Part shown: positions 1 to 12,300 of the stretch, piece by piece | Layout: every line of letters begins with the position of its first letter | Position numbering within the stretch: the stretch's first letter is position 1 | Assembly: GCA_043228905.1 (NCBI GenBank) | Contig: JBHGNT010000008.1 | Coordinates: 2,728,001 to 2,792,000 of the forward strand | Length of the DNA stretch: 64,000 nt | Direction of reading: 5' to 3' | Source: Azolla caroliniana | Lineage: Eukaryota > Polypodiophyta | Program-made: the position numbers and the translations under genes | The notes under the pieces: generated by a model | Databases searched by the model: none | What the model was told of the DNA's origin: nothing | Seen by the model: only the letters and a program-made list of their open reading frames with translations

Positions 1-90
1 CTACATGCCATATGATATGGCTTATCAGCATCCTTCGTATATATCTCTATAAGGGTAATCTAGGTAATCTGTCTCCTATATATAGTTACT

Positions 91-3000
91 TCATGGCTTA
101 ATAGCAAAGAGGGGCTGCACAAACAGAAAAAACATATGAGAAAATAACTTGGAAAAAGCGAAATGTATAAACAAATTTCCCATCTAGCATCATATAGTTA
201 AATCTTTTCCCGTTTATCATCAGATTGCCATCTATCTATCTATCTATCTAAAATTACCATCAAATGATATATATATATATACCGTGTCAATAGATACAGG
301 TTTGCCATCTCCTGCTAAGATTTCGACAATTGTTCCTGTTTGATCAGACTGTAAAATGGGTAAAAATAACTTTAGTCAAACTACAATTTAGCAAATGAAA
401 GAAGAAAGGACAAGCAAATCCATAAAAGCACCTCAATTTCGTTCATTAGCTTCATGGCTTCCACTATACAGATTACTTGTCCTTTGGTAACCCTGTCACC
501 AACCTGTATTAAGTTTTAATAATAAATTGGTAAATTAGAAAACAAATTAAACACACGCAAAACCTAGAAAACTACTATATGTGAAGCTCTAACAAGTCAA
601 AAGAGTTCCGAATAATAGAGGAAAAACAAACAAGCTAGGAATCTAAGACACAAGCATATCCTACAAAAACTCCACATTCTAAGACAACAATCTACTAACC
701 TTTCTTTAGAACACAAAAGCAAAGAGTTTACTAGAAATAAGAGACATGAACAAAGAAAGAACTTTTAAAAAAACATGCAAATTTCTAAGATGATGCCGCA
801 TTCAATTAAATGTACAAATAAGACTGAGTCTAATTGTCATAGAAACAGGTGTGATCTCCCGACCACTTTACTCATTTAGGGTTTAGGGTTTACTGAACTT
901 GGACAACCATTAGAAATTTATAAATTCAAAATTACTATCAAATCATTTAAGAACAAATGCACATTCTATATGTGTGCACATACAAAGAGATCTGCCAAAT
1001 TCTACTAACCTTGACAAATGCAGGTTCACCAGGGCCAGGGCTCTTATAGAATGTACCAGCCATAGGTGACAAGATTCGGGGTAAGTTTGATGCAGTTGTA
1101 GAGACGCTCTCAGTTGTCTCGGTGGGTGTCACCTCTGTCACCACAGGAGAATCAACAGGTGCTGGATTAGGTGACGGTGATGGAGCCACACCATATGATG
1201 GATACATCATTGGTGCATGGATCATTTGAGGTTGCGCTGTATTTGCTTGTACCGGAGAAGTTTGTTCTAATGCCTCTTTCTTCCTTATAATAAGCTCATA
1301 ATGTTGATGCTTCAACTCCAGCTCTACGATGTCTCTGGAATCTACAAGCCTTCAAAGCACAAAGTATGTGAAATCAAGAAACATACATTTGAGTTTTCAA
1401 CTGATCACATATCAACAAAAGCAACAAAAATTACTTATCCATGCCAAAATATGTGCATAGCTTCAACTTATGAGTTAAAAAAATTGGAACGTGAAATGTT
1501 TAGCCAGTCAATGATGTCAACAAGGTAACAAATTGGAATTTCAAATATTGAAGAATCCGATACATGAACTAGAACAGCAAATACAGATTAATCACTGTCC
1601 AAGATTTCCTGCATGTATACAGCTTCCAGATGCAAAGAGTTGAACCTAACATTAGTTCTAGCCACTGAGTTTTGAATCCCAACAAAAGCAAAAAATACTG
1701 ACTAGCCCATGAGAAGCATATGCAGAGCTTCAATTTGCACATCTTTGACCCTAAAGTAAGACCCATAGTATACATGTTGTTATATTGTTATATATGCAAA
1801 GGAGACTACATACTTAACCAAATTTGCCACATCAGCCATAACAGAAGAGATAGTTTCTTCATTTTGTGTCGTAAGACTCTTCTCGGAAGTGATATCCTCC
1901 TCGGATTTTAAATCAAGCTGTTGTGTGGTTACTGCTGCATTTGCAGTACCATCAACAACAATCTGTGAAAGAGACAATTCACATCAATCATCTTACTTGG
2001 AAGAATATCAGAATGGCTTATTAACTAGAAACGTCTAAAACCTAAAAGAATAACAAACTAGAGTATGAAAAATAGCTTATCAATCAGCAATTATGCATCC
2101 AAAGTACAAGAACAGAAAATGTAAAAAATAAATAGCATATTAATCAATAACACAAAGATAAGGTATAACAATCAGTAATAAATACAAAACTAACTAGGAG
2201 TATCAGATTGGCTTTCAGACCTCATTAACTGGAGAAACCCTTGATACTAGTCGACAAATAGCATATCAATCAATACTACAAGGATAAGTTGTAACAAACA
2301 GTAACACAAAAAACTAACAAGAAGTATCAAATTATCTTTCACACTTCATTTATTGGAGAAACCCTTGATACAAGTCAACAAATAGCATATCAATCAACAA
2401 CACAAGGATAAGTTATAACAATCAGTAACATAAAACTAGCAAGAATCAAATTTGCATTCACACCTCACTAACTGGAGAAACCCTTGATACAAGTCGCCGC
2501 ACACCAGCTTTGTACTGCATATACAGGGAAAACTCGTCAACAAGAATGCAGAATTCTATTCCTCAAGATTTTGAGTGGGTGATGATGGAATTTTCGATTT
2601 TTGTAGCATTGATTATTAACTTCTCTATACTTAATGTGTTTTGGTATGCAATGAGGCAAAAAATTATAGCATGCAACGTGTATTGCTTGTTGATTGTTAT
2701 GTCTTTTGATGTTTTGCATTCTGAGGTTTCTTCTTTGCAAAATTTCTTGCACTTAAAATGATACATAAAATACATATATAATGTGATAGACATGCAAAAC
2801 AGCAGGAGACACACGGAAATTTTGAAACTTCAATTCTCAGAAAACTCAATGTTCAGTCAATTCTCAATATTATATTTCTCTGTTACTTTCTGCATTCCGC
2901 TGATTATATGGCATCAAACGCGTGGAATTATCCAAGATTTACGACATGATAGACTATCATCGCATGCAAAAAGGTAACAGTAAAAATAGAATAAAATAAT

Positions 3001-3399
3001 TGATGTTTTTGTCGTTCTATGCTAGGCTAGCATTGCATGCAGAAACAGAAAAAAAAATAGTTTTCTGGTTTAATGGGGGTCAGGCTTCGTTTGTTTATTT
3101 GCGCAGTCAGGAAAACCTTGTTTTCTTGCATGCGATAGATTGTTATGGATATGCAGAATGATTGGATTGAAGCCACGAGTAAAAATTAAACAGCAGAGCA
3201 ACATAAGAAAAAGGTCCAGAGAAAGGATGAGGATGAGGAATGATCAGCCTTAATTGAAGTGAAGTACCTGGGTAGAGAATCGACGGAGGTGAAAGAAGCG
3301 AAGGCGGGGAGGCAGAAGAATACGACAAGGAGGAGCTGGAGGAGAGATGACAGCTGCTGAAATCCGCAGGGGATCAGAGGCAGAGAAGCAGCGAGCCAT
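91..3399 (-). CDS. BCCP: Biotin carboxyl carrier protein of plastid acetyl-CoA carboxylase (complete, 7 exons)
   Basis: Carrier subunit of heteromeric plastid acetyl-CoA carboxylase: a biotinylated lysine shuttles CO2 from biotin carboxylase to carboxyltransferase, making malonyl-CoA for fatty acid synthesis. Exons by reading frame and GT/AG sites: 3268-3399, 2464-2514, 1814-1962, 1010-1349, 432-503, 283-348, 91-114. They join without frame conflict to 834 nt (277 residues). Exon 1 encodes a Ser/Arg/Pro-rich, acid-poor leader typical of a transit peptide. Exon 4 has the VDSRDIVELELK and IIRKKEAL motifs, a Pro/Thr/Val-rich linker, then SPMAGTFYKSPGPGEP. Exon 5 carries the biotinylation motif EAMKLMNEIE (acceptor Lys about residue 242). 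Exon 6 has SDQTGTIVEI and the last exon ends PLFAIKP-stop. The leader before the ATG is (CTT)-rich. Length is normal for plant BCCPs and nothing looks broken. What I see is the motif set; plastid targeting is inferred. Confidence 0.95.
2137..2514 (-). repeat. Intragenic tandem duplication containing part of BCCP exon 2
   Basis: About three and a half copies of a ~119-124 bp unit. The copy at 2461-2514 contains the working exon 2. The copies starting at 2342 and 2218 repeat the 3' half of that exon (GGAGAAACCCTTGATAC on the + strand) and its donor region, followed by related intron sequence. A further exon-less partial copy lies at about 2137-2217. The duplicated exon halves lack the 5' part of the exon and an evident acceptor, so they read as pseudo-exons in intron 2. 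Confidence 0.85.
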
Positions 3400-3465
3400 G
3401 GAAATGAAGAAGAAGAAGAAGATGAAGATGAAGATGAAGACGAAGACGAAGATGATGAGAAGGGG
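3400..3465. repeat. GAA/GAT trinucleotide tract in the BCCP leader
   Basis: Imperfect GAAGAAGAA / GATGAAGAT tract directly upstream of the BCCP ATG. On the gene strand it reads as a CTT/CAT pyrimidine-rich leader, common in plant 5' UTRs. Confidence 0.8.
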
Positions 3466-3489
3466 AATCGATCAAATGAAGGAATGCGT

Positions 3490-3565
3490 CGGCTATGGCT
3501 GTGAAGATCGATCGATCGATCGATCAGTCGGATATGGCTGTGAAGATCGATCGATCGATCGATCC
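3490..3565. repeat. Two copies of a GATC-tetranucleotide block
   Basis: The segment GGCTATGGCTGTGAA followed by a run of GATC occurs twice with about 45 bp spacing (the second copy reads GATATGGCTG). It lies in the putative BCCP promoter region. Confidence 0.85.
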
Positions 3566-3587
3566 AAATTCTTCTGCTTTCTTCTTT

Positions 3588-3715
3588 CAGACACACAGAC
3601 ACACAGAGACAGACAGAAATATATACATAAAAAGAGAGACAAGGGAGGAAGAAGGAAGAGTTGTCCGGACAAAAACATCCACCGTGTGAACACACATACA
3701 CACACACACAACATG
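3588..3715. repeat. AC/AGAC-rich simple sequence
   Basis: Runs of ACACACAGAC type and later CACACACACA, with AG-rich sequence between. Low-complexity DNA upstream of BCCP. Confidence 0.75.
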
Positions 3716-4012
3716 CAAATGCAATGTCCATGTCCTTGTCATATCTTGGCCAATGGCCATGGCCATAGGCATGGCATGTCCCAGCCATAGACATGGCATA
3801 TCCCTCTCTTGTCTTGGCCATGTATTGTCATGTCTTGGTCGTGGCCATCCGCGTGGCATGTGTCTTATACAATGGGCATGGCATGCCCCTACCTCGTCCT
3901 GTCTTGGCCATGGCCATAGCCATAGCATGTTCATACCCTGTCCAGTCTCAGCCAATGCCATAACCATAGCCATAGCCATAGCCATAGCCTTGTCCTATCT
4001 TGTCCTGTCCTG
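3715..4012. repeat. CCATGGCCATAG minisatellite
   Basis: Degenerate repeats built from GGCCATGGCCAT, GGCATGGCAT and ATAGCCATAGCC, ending in several perfect CCATAG hexamers at about 3958-3988. It accounts for the long open frames on both strands here, which I do not regard as genes. Confidence 0.85.
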
Positions 4013-6363
4013 ACCATATGGTTTCCTCCTACCCCTTGTACTTAGACTAGCGCGAATCCACGTTCGGTTCGATCCTTGCACATGGGCTTGTTGTCGTCCC
4101 TCGTCATCTTGCCAAATGCTCTCTACTCCCAATTATATACATACATTATATATATATATATATTATTGTCCTAAGAGCTTGCTCAAGTGTCCCTGTCCCT
4201 ATCCAACTTCGTCTAGCTAACGATGCTCTTGTTCCAATGAAGTATCTCCCCCACCTATCATCATTGTGAGGGTTTACCCTATTCTTTGTCTCCTTCAACA
4301 AACTATCATGTAATGCTAGTTGGCTCGTCTAATCCCTTCAACTTGCTATAACAAGTATCATAATTACGATTAGACCTTGGATTTCATTATTGTCATGGGT
4401 GCCAGGTGGGATTCAATCTCATTCTCCCTTCTTGATAGCCTTTCCAACCACGTATGCAATATCCTTCACATTGACCCATGTCAATATCGTGCACAATCAT
4501 TCATAGGTAAGCTCTCAACAAGGAGCAATCTCCTTACCCACACAATGACCTTCATGCATGTTGGAACTTGGGACCTAATAGGAATATGTTTCCACATTTG
4601 AGTCCACAAACTTAGTTCTACAAATCTCACATATCCATTTAAGATGATTATTAAACTTCAAATTCAATCCTTGTTTGGTAATAATTATTCCAATATTAGG
4701 GAACTTGAATATGCAATTAAAATCAACAAAAAGAATGTTATTATACCAAGTGTACTTACTAAGGAGAATACAATATCTTGCGAAAAATTGAAAAGTTCCG
4801 TGATGCAAAAGGTTGTGTAGCCGTGAACACTACAATTCTATTTTAGTGAGTTGTTTTGATGAAGAATGAAGGAAATATATTTCCATATCTCAAACATAGA
4901 ACATGATCATCAACAAGTTGTACTATGTGGAGTAATAAACTTGATGTTGCTTGAATGCACAATTGCCATTTGCTTACGGAACAGTTAATATGTGCACTTC
5001 TACCTATGAAGCAACTATTTACCGTGTGAACTCACCACATTTGAATAAAACCCTTATTAATATTGCATATTGTCTACATCTCTACGAATTTCATGAGTAA
5101 TTTGGCGAATGCCTTCTGAATGAGTCTCCTTGTATAATGAAAATGCCAAACCATAGATTATTTAGTGCCGAACATTATTGCGTTGCAAATCCCTTCCAAT
5201 TTTCAATAATCTCCTAACAAGTGCAAAGAATTGCAAAAAGGAAATTTTGCCAAGAGCCTACTCAAACCAAAACATTTAATTTGCCAAAGGTTCTTGTAAG
5301 TACCAAATAAGCTGATTTTAGATACTTCGGGAGTCGACGATTCTAATTTGTAAGTTTGTAACCTCATAGAAACTTCTCAAGGTTTTATACTATCCATTTT
5401 TAATACAAAATATAATCATAGTTATTCTAAATATTACTTTACCACTAACAATCTTAATGTGGCCTAAATTTGAAAACTATTTTGGGACAAATAGTAACCA
5501 TTTAAACTAAACTACGATGGTAGAACATCCATTGTCATCCATTCTACTACCATCAGAACGTTATAATTTTGCCAGCATTATACTGATAATAGTTTGCCAC
5601 TCTTAAACTAATATGCTATTTTCAGAACGTTCTTATATGTTTCTCCTATGTTATCCTTGTAACATCCTATGTGTGTGCATTTACATTCAAGGATGTAATA
5701 TGATGAATATTCCCTTTCATTGATTGAGACATTGATGTTTTGAGTCTATAAAACCTATCATGAAATACTTGTGCATCACACAAAAGTTGTGCAACAACTT
5801 TTATGGTCAATGAATGCAATTTATGCAAATCAATTGATTCCTAACACATGGCAAGGATCCACATTCAAAAGTTTGCTAGACCTCCTTCATGCAATCAATA
5901 ATACAATAGTTATTTTGATTTTCTAGATACAAAACACATTAATCGGGACTCTCAAATTTTGGTTTTGAGTTGTACTGATTCATTCTTATCAAGAAAACAT
6001 TGATCTGGTCAATAAAATGGGGTCTTCCTATGGTTTACAGTTCAGAAACTTACATTGCTAAATAATTCTCTCCACGATTCTATCCCAACATTGAACATAC
6101 AAGGATTATTCTCATAGAAAGTCATAGTATTCAATATATCTTGAAAAAGCAAGCATAGGTATGTTCAGATCTCCTCACACAATTTTCAATGTTACCTTTG
6201 TGTTCACCAAAACTCCAGCAATGTTACATTTATAGACAGAAAATGTACATTGTCATATTATATTACAAATGCATAAGACAAATGCTACCATAACAACAAT
6301 AATCAATAATAAGTTCATCAGTTAATGAAAGGTATCGCACAAGTCGTAGCAAAAGCTGTATTC
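4013..6363. other. Intergenic, no gene seen
   Basis: AT-rich sequence between the BCCP leader and the 3' end of the TTC29-like gene. It contains a short (TA)n run at about 4145-4165. No ORF here shows a recognisable domain or a credible exon. Confidence 0.6.
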
Positions 6364-9300
6364 TTACACATCATTGCTAATTTGAGGCTCATTCATGTGT
6401 AATCTCTTCACATACGCAAGATTCAATCTTGCTGCATCTATTAGACTTTGGTTACCCAAAGTGCATGAGAGTTTAAAAAACATCTCAAAGTAGCCGAGTG
6501 CTTTTTCATAAAGAGATTGATTTTTGTACATCATTCCCAACTTGCAACAAGCAATAGCCTGTGAGATCAATCGAAATTCTCTCTCTATGAATTTCATGCT
6601 TGCAAACCATCTCAAAAATCATTCCACCACACACATTAAGTTAATGATAATGGAGCTTTAGGAAACCTTGTGCTTTCATCTTTGTTGTAGTATGGATGAC
6701 ATGAGTTCACCCATACATTTTTGGAAAGAAAAAAAAGAATTCACCCATACATGTGATCACAATTCATTTCATAGGCCAATTTTGGCCTCTGGTAGAAGTG
6801 AACATATCTTTCTTCTTTCCCTCATTTCATATTAGGGCTGTACTCGCCCATGCACCTGGGTTGACATTTCAGTATATGCATGACTCTATCAGATGCCATT
6901 GCAGAATGTTGGGGGAAGTAGAATGCATGACCTTCAGGAGACAAGAGCCCACTTTCAGCAATACATAACTTAGGAAGTTTCAAGCATCATCAGTCTAAAA
7001 AAAGATTTCTGAGAGCTATGGAGAAGTTTCTGAGAGACCATTTCTTTGTCTATGGCTATTACATTGCGCCGGATACATGAGGTCAGATAGTCTCTATCCT
7101 ATACCAGTTCAAATACACATAGAACTCCCATCTGAGACATGCCTTTCTATTTGTTTCTGAACTGCCGAGATTATGAGACACACCACTGTTATGGAACATG
7201 CCTTCACATACATATGCAAGGGTAGCCCATGAGTCCTTGCGATAATTTGCAGATCAGGGCAACAAGTTCATGTAACGGTTACTCTCAGAACAATTCCAGG
7301 TTTTATTTGTAAGCTACCTGCTTATGGATATACCCGACATATATGTACACCCACCAGTCATACGACCTCCATTGTGCTATTTATTAGTCAGCTAAATGCT
7401 TCCTCATCCTAGCCTCAGATAGAGATAGGTTAATATAGAGATGTTCCTATAGAGAAGAAGATACTCCGGCTTTGTCATAGGGAATCTGAGACCTATGAGC
7501 GCTACATTCCTAAGTGTACAAATTATTGCTCCATGGCAGCTACCATTGTCTATTTAGAGAAGGTTTGGTTCCCAATCTGGAATCATGAAGTCACTGTATC
7601 AGTGATGCCTAGGGTTCTTTCTATTACAGATGCACAGGCATAGAGGCTTGAAGCACCACCACAATTGTGAATTTACTAAAATCAGGAGACCCTGCCTTGA
7701 CCACTAACTATCACACCATCCCAATTGCTCACTCATTAGCCAAGTTGTATGCATCCATACTTGAGCATGAGTTGAACAGATGGGCATAGATGGGGGCTGA
7801 ACTAGCAGGATTCTGACAGAGATTCTCTACTTTAGATTATATATTACAAGGGACTCCCAGAACTAAGTCGAAGAAGGCATCAGCATTGTCAATTTCAAAA
7901 ACAAGGACATTTTATACGTTGGAACACAGACCTCATTGTGCATTTTAAAACCAATAAATAATTAGGTCCATAAATTGACACTACAACTACCGTATTATCA
8001 CAAGATCAATGTAAAGTAAGCACATTAAATCATTTAAACTATGAATTCCGGAATTCAAAAGCTGTCCTACCTCTGTCTCCTTGTTGACATATTTTGAAAC
8101 ATCTAAGAGTGACTCCAGATGTTGGATTGCTAATTCTATGTTGCCCATATGCTCATGTGTTTTAGCAAGGGCTCCATAAGCTTTACTTTGTCCCACCTGT
8201 AGGCTCCATAAATAAGAGAGATACTAAAATAGGTCATGAGAAATAACCTTAATATTTAACTGGCAAAAATCAACATACAAATACAAATATTTTGCTCCCA
8301 AGCATAGACAATGTATGCAACATAAACTGGCAAATAGAGTTTCCAGTGGGAGGATATTCAGATATTTAGTGGACATGTAGGATAATCCTTGTGGTAATAC
8401 AAATATCTATCCTTTTCATACAGTGATTCATCACAATGACAACAACACTATGAACATAGAAAATGATAGCTAGCAACATGAAAAATCAATATGATCCTTC
8501 CACTTCCAAGAGAATGGTGGTTCTTGTGGGTAAATGCAATTAACAGAATCACAATATTTGCAATCAGCATTTATTATATACAGATGAATTGCATGATAAA
8601 TATTTCTTAGAATTTCTCATAACATCATATACAAAATCATCATTTCAATGAGCTTTAGCAATTTTCGTTTCAATCTATAGGAAACGCATCCACCAGTGCA
8701 GTTAATAAAAGACTCACCTCATCCTTCTCAAGTATGCAGAACTGTAGATAGTCTGTGTGAAATGGCAATGCAAGGTCAAATCTTGATAGTTTTTGTTGTA
8801 AAAGACCTATCTCATGCTTCGCCTCAGCTTTTGCTCTGATGTTATTGCATATCTCTGCCATTTGGATGCTCTGAAATGAGAAGTTTCAGGATCTTTAACA
8901 CGCACTTCTATAAACAGTGCTTGCACATAACTGGCATTGAATTCCAAACTTCTATATATCATAACAATCACCCGTCTAATACATAATCTCACAACTTTGA
9001 TATAGAATGCTAGAAATTCTAAAAACATAAAAGGTCTTACAACTTTACTTTCAAATACTAGTTGAGTTCTTATGTTTCAGCATCACAGATTTAGCCCCCC
9101 CAAGCTGTTGCTTGTATCATCACAATTTTCAGCCTTGTGTTTTTGCCTATTTTGTCCATCAAATTGTAATGTACATTATGGTGCTAATGAAGATCATCAA
9201 GAAACAAGATAGATGCTGATATATGCAGACCTCTTGCATACAATACACAGCTGTTCTTGTGCCTTTATGTCACCTTCCAATAATTAAATCATCTGAAATG

Positions 9301-12300
9301 AAAATGTAGTGGGATTAATGACCCTGAGGGTAAATTCAGAGTCACACATTCCATACCCCATATATCTTCCCATAAGAGGAAATCAAGATTGAACTTGCCA
9401 AACCATGAAAGATGAGAACAAATAAGGCTCACTTGATTAGAAATTTTTCCTCTTAAACATATTCATGCACTATTACTAATATACGCCTATAGCAAGACTC
9501 TTCTTTCTTTAAGTGTTTGAGTGGTTGCAAATCGGTATGCAATTGAACTTGTATGAGCATCTGCAAGATATTGGCATTGTAACCTGGATTGATTTTCCTA
9601 TCCAAGAGAAGGGCACTCAACAGTGATAAAATATAACTAGATGAAGATTTCATGCCAAATCCAGTAGCACACAAAAAGTGAGAAATGCAATTGATAGGTT
9701 ACAATTTGGAAAGGCCCAAGATCATGATGGATTGGTAGGTGGGGAGAATATACCATTACATTGTTCTTCAAGAGCAGAGATCCCATAATACCTTGCAATT
9801 ATAGGACTACACTGATTAACATCTTTAACAGAGCTACACAAGAAAGCTTCCCTAGTAACTGGACAGAACATACTGTGAAGTCAGTTTTGTTCTAAAGAAA
9901 AGATTGTTGCAAATAGGTTGGATGATAAGATGTCCAAGAATAAAGCGTGATATGAAAGGTACAAGTATTATAACAATCAAAGAAGGAAGGAACTTGAAAA
10001 GTAGAAAAAAGCAAGCTGTGGATACGAAGATTTAGATAGATAAAAAAGCTCATAACTTCTTCATCCGATATCCAAATTTCGAAAGAAAAGATGCATAAAA
10101 AAGCTGACAATGAGAGGTTTCCATAAATATCTTGTATAACAAATTTGGGATTACGCCTCCCATAGACTCGAGTATACATATTTGGTTTTTGGTTTTTTAA
10201 AAACCAAAAACCTATAAATAGGAGGGTATTCTTAGAAATAGGGAGAAGGAAAAAAGAAGGATAGAAGGTCTACAAGAAGTGAGAAGGGGCTTGGAAGGAA
10301 GAGGGAAGGAAGAAGGAAAGTCTATTGTTGTTTAGGGTCATAGAAAGAAAAGGAGTTCTATAGACTTATGTTTGGATTTGGAGTCTAAGAAGTTTGTATT
10401 GTTCCCCTAATAGTATAATATAACATTCTGTTATCTTCCTCGTCTCTTCTCTATCTTTTCTCTAGCTCTCTTCATCACATACCATTGCACCGGTCTTCAC
10501 GAGCAGAGATCCCATGGTACCTAACACTTATATGACAATAATGATTGACCATTACTTGGCTATATGGGCAGCGAGAAACTACTGCCATTCAGCCAGACAA
10601 GCAGATTCCTGAAATGGGTTGACTATTTTGGATCATTTATTGACCCTTCAAGCCCTTATTGACAAGAAAAAGCCTAAAAACGGTCAATCTATTGTTGCTT
10701 TGTGGATTTCGGGAAAGCCCTCAACACTACCACATGCTCGGCTCACACAGCAACTAGAAGCCCTTGGAGTCCCAATATGCGGTGAGGCATCTATGCACTA
10801 TTTGAATGAGTCAAGAAAGGTTTGCACCCACCCCTATTGGATCATCAAAGGCTGTGGCTAGGATTGGTATAAAACAAGGATGCACACTATCATGTACTCT
10901 CCTTGGTCTTTATATAGGCGATATATCTAATTACATAGAAAGGTTGGGTGGTTCAAGAGAATTCTTAACAGGAGTAGTATACCAATATTATTATATGCCA
11001 AGGACATTGTGTTTATCTCCAAGTATTCATAGGAACAACAAAGACATCTAAATTCTTTAAAGATACTTTGTAAAGTTAAAGAATTGTTGATCAACCTTGA
11101 TAAAACTGAAGTAATGGTGTTTAAAACACAAGCATGGGTAACAATATCTGCACCGAAATTCTTCTTGGAAGAGAAAAAGATGGCATACAGATAATCCTAC
11201 ACATACCAGGCCTCAGTTCTCCCTACATGAGGCTGCATGTATTTGACTTTCTTGTGGAAATGCAGCCCTTGGTGCCTTGAAAGACAATGTGCACACATAC
11301 AATTCGAAGAACCTTGAAATTCTGGTTGTTTGATACATCAGCTCTTCTACACGAAGTAGAAATTTGGAGACTGAGCCTTTATAGGACACATAACTGGACA
11401 GATTAGACAGTCAATCGGTCTTGATAATTGCACACATGATAGGAGAAAAGCATCGGTGCCCTGTGATATAATCCGGGCGGAGATGGGAGCAGCCCGAATA
11501 GTGTCCAAGGTATTATTCTGACCAGTGATTGGTTATCCAACAGATTTGGAAGTTCCCTAAGTAAACGTACTCAAGGATGGCATTTATGTCATCAAAAAAG
11601 CTTACTGGACATGGTATGCTAAAATACAAGAATGGGTCTGGCTACATGGAGTAAGTACGGATACACTACCCCATTCCAATATAGCTTGGATTGGGGACGT
11701 TTGAAAGTTCAAGTTGCATGGCATAAGTACAAACACACTACCCACTCCAATATAGCTTGGATTGTCCACACTTGAACATGAATAATGTGGAACAGAACAT
11801 GATTTGTCAAGCACACAACAGCCAATCAACAGACAAACATCATAAATTTATTTGGCTTCAAGTCAATGGAGAACTACATGACTGGGATCTCAATCAGGAC
11901 ACTTGAAAGGGGTTACAATATATTGAGCAATAGCAGTGTCCCATGCACATAGGCCATGGTTTTCTGGACTAACAGCCTCGTCACCCTTGATGTCAACAAA
12001 TTAAGGCCATTGTCACCCAGCACTGACGGTGCTTCCCTCACATTGGAGAACTCTCCATCTTGGAGTGACCCATGTTGGAGATTTTTCGAAGTTCAGAATC
12101 TTAAGAGCCTAGATAACTAGACTCATAACAGTTATGTGTCCTATATTAATATCTGTTAAGAGACCAAAATGGCCTATAAGACCAAACAAAGGATTACAAC
12201 TGAAAATGTCGTCTCATCTTTGAGAACAGCAAACCAAAATAAGTATAACTGAGTGTAGGGTACTTATTTTGGTTTGCTGTTCTCAAAGATGAGACGACAT

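Noticed and set aside
880-893. Telomere-like TTTAGGG units in a BCCP intron and again at 58961-58978
   Set aside because: Only two to three units each; common interstitial motifs, not telomeric DNA.
3186-3821. 211-residue minus-strand open frame with serine and cysteine runs
   Set aside because: It is produced by microsatellites. BCCP exon 1 uses another frame of the same strand, with a proper donor and transit-peptide composition.
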